Source of the DNA: Thermocrinis sp. | GTDB taxonomy: Bacteria; Aquificota; Aquificia; Aquificales; Aquificaceae | Reading direction: 5' to 3' | DNA: 7,351 nucleotides | NCBI GenBank assembly: GCA_022759285.1 | Contig: JAEMPM010000018.1 | Coordinates: 1 to 7,351 of the forward strand | Shown: positions 6,325-7,351 of the stretch, piece after piece | Numbering within the stretch: position 1 is the stretch's first letter | Layout of the letters: each line of letters starts with the position of its first letter | The notes under the pieces: generated by a model | Databases searched by the model: none | What the model was told of the DNA's origin: nothing | Seen by the model: only the letters and a program-made list of their open reading frames with translations | Translations under genes and position numbers: made by a program

Positions 6325-7284
6325 ATGGGTGTTATTGGTAAAAGGGTTGCCTATTATCCAGGTTGTTCTTTAGAGGGTGCTGCGAGAGCTTATGATGTAT
6401 CCGCCAGAATAGTGGCAAAGGAGTTAGGTTTGGAGTTGGATTATCTGGAAGATTACAACTGCTGTGGTGCTATGGAATCCAAGAATGTGACCTTTATGGG
6501 CACCTTGCTTTTGAACGCTCGGAATATGTCTTTGGCAAGAAAGCGAGGGCACGATGTGATCGTGACACCCTGTAACGGATGTTTCTTCTCCCTGCAGAGG
6601 GCAGAGTACTTTTTACAAACGGACAGCAAAATCTTTGAAAGGGTCAATGCCCTTCTCAAAGAGGGTGGTGTGGCTCCCTTGGACAAAATTCCTGAGACCT
6701 ATCACATCCTAGAGTGGCTCTATCACGAAGCAGGACCCCAGAAGGTAAAAGAAAAGACCAAAAGACCCCTCAGAGGGTTAAAGGTTGCCAACTATTACGG
6801 ATGTCTTTATACAAGACCTCACTTCTATGCTAGGACATATGCCCACGCAGGTGGTCAAGATGAAAAGGCAAGGCCCAGGAAAAGGGAAACTGCCGATGAC
6901 GACGAACATCCTTATTACATGAACGCCCTTTTGGAGGCTGCAGGTGCTACCAGTGTAGAGTTTGAGCCTATGCATACCCAGTGCTGTGGAGGACCACACT
7001 TTCTGTCTGACGAGCAAGTATCTGAGAAGTTTGTTATGATGATTCTGCAGACCGCAAAGAGAAATGGTGCAGACATTATAGCCACCGAATGCCCCCTCTG
7101 CCACGCATCTCTGGAGATATACAGACACAGGCTTATGATGAAGGGCGTGCCAGATGTAGATGTGCCTGCTGCGTACTTCACACAACTTCTGGGCTTGGCT
7201 TTTGGATACAGTGCCAACGACGTTAAACTGAAGGATAACCTCTCAGACCCTTTGTCCGTGCTAAGGAGGCTTGGACTGGCTTAA
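6325..7284 (+). CDS. shdrB2: sHdr complex subunit HdrB2 with two intact CCG domains
   Basis: A 319-residue HdrB of normal size. CCG domain 1 is complete: YYPGC14SLEG, NC46C47GA and PC83NGC86. Domain 2 is also complete: YYGC160LY, QC220C221GG and EC256PLC259. All ten cysteines of the classical HdrB are therefore present, so it can bind two non-cubane [4Fe-4S] clusters, the type that handles disulfide or persulfide chemistry. In domain 2 the first cysteine is 59 residues before CC, against 31 in domain 1. The extra part (about 165-195) is very charged (RPRKRE, DDDE). It likely forms the catalytic pair with HdrC2, and acts on the substrate or the lipoyl group of LbpA (inference). GGAGGT (6313-6318) lies six bases before ATG, and no terminator follows. 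Confidence 0.95.
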   Translation: MGVIGKRVAYYPGCSLEGAARAYDVSARIVAKELGLELDYLEDYNCCGAMESKNVTFMGTLLLNARNMSLARKRGHDVIVTPCNGCFFSLQRAEYFLQTDSKIFERVNALLKEGGVAPLDKIPETYHILEWLYHEAGPQKVKEKTKRPLRGLKVANYYGCLYTRPHFYARTYAHAGGQDEKARPRKRETADDDEHPYYMNALLEAAGATSVEFEPMHTQCCGGPHFLSDEQVSEKFVMMILQTAKRNGADIIATECPLCHASLEIYRHRLMMKGVPDVDVPAAYFTQLLGLAFGYSANDVKLKDNLSDPLSVLRRLGLA

Positions 7285-7293
7285 GGCAGGAGA

Positions 7294-7351
7294 ACGGAAA
7301 AAAAGTGGAAATATAACGGCTGTATAATCCCACTGGATAAACGAAGATGGG
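7294..7351 (+). CDS. lbpA: Probable 5' end of lbpA (lipoate-binding protein), with no normal start codon, partial
   Basis: In the same frame as shdrB2, past its TAA, the sequence reads T/M-EKKWKYNGCIIPLDKRRW and stays open to the window end. The piece NGCIIPLD resembles the N-terminal GCxxPxDLYY region of the GcvH-like lipoate-binding proteins of sHdr systems, and lbpA is the gene normally found directly after hdrB2. LbpA carries a lipoyl group that is thought to be the redox partner of the complex. There is no ATG, GTG or TTG in this frame between the stop and the conserved part; the nearest candidate is ACG at 7294, one transition from ATG. A sequencing error or an unusual start could explain this. 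The lipoylation lysine lies outside the window. Confidence is limited by the short length. Confidence 0.42.

Noticed and set aside
7312..7328. TATAAC and TATAAT as -10 boxes of a promoter downstream of shdrB2
   Set aside because: No reasonable -35 lies at the right distance, and the TATAAT falls in what reads as the lbpA coding sequence.

Overview
This window carries an almost complete sulfur-oxidising heterodisulfide-reductase-like (sHdr) locus, all on the + strand. The layout fits the Aquificaceae, the Hydrogenobacter/Thermocrinis/Aquifex group. The reasons are the gene order (tusA, two DsrE-family genes, hdrC1, hdrB1, hdrA, a conserved protein of unknown function, hdrC2, hdrB2), arginine codons that are nearly all AGA/AGG, frequent ATA for isoleucine, Lys/Glu-rich thermophile-like proteins and moderate GC by eye. 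The genus assignment is inference.

Layout. Positions 1-183 are the open 3' end of an upstream gene that I do not recognise. A sigma70-like promoter (-10 TATAAT at 194-199) overlaps its end and precedes a sulfur-carrier module: tusA (233-469), a DsrE3A-type sulfurtransferase (482-1012) and a second DsrE-family protein (1024-1440). A 124-base spacer with a perfect 7-bp inverted repeat separates this from the catalytic module: shdrC1 (1565-2293), shdrB1 (2341-3705), shdrA (3759-4817), shdrH (4814-5551), shdrC2 (5554-6312) and shdrB2 (6325-7284). The last 58-67 bases read in frame like the N-terminus of the lipoate-binding protein LbpA, the expected next gene, but without a normal start codon.

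How it works together. From family knowledge, sulfane sulfur is passed as cysteine persulfide along TusA and DsrE-type carriers to the cytoplasmic sHdr complex, which oxidises it towards sulfite with lipoyl-LbpA as partner. The sequence adds details. The two HdrC subunits each have two full [4Fe-4S] Cys motifs. HdrB2 has both CCG motifs intact, while HdrB1 has lost cysteines from both. HdrA is a short FAD protein without the ferredoxin domains of methanogen HdrA. ShdrH has no cysteine at all but has a strongly hydrophobic segment.

The system itself is known. The points most worth checking are the degenerate HdrB1 cluster sites, the cysteine-free subunit, the possible non-AUG lbpA start and the palindromic spacer between the two modules. 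No mobile elements, CRISPR arrays, tRNA or rRNA genes were seen, and no stretch over 300 bases lacks a gene.
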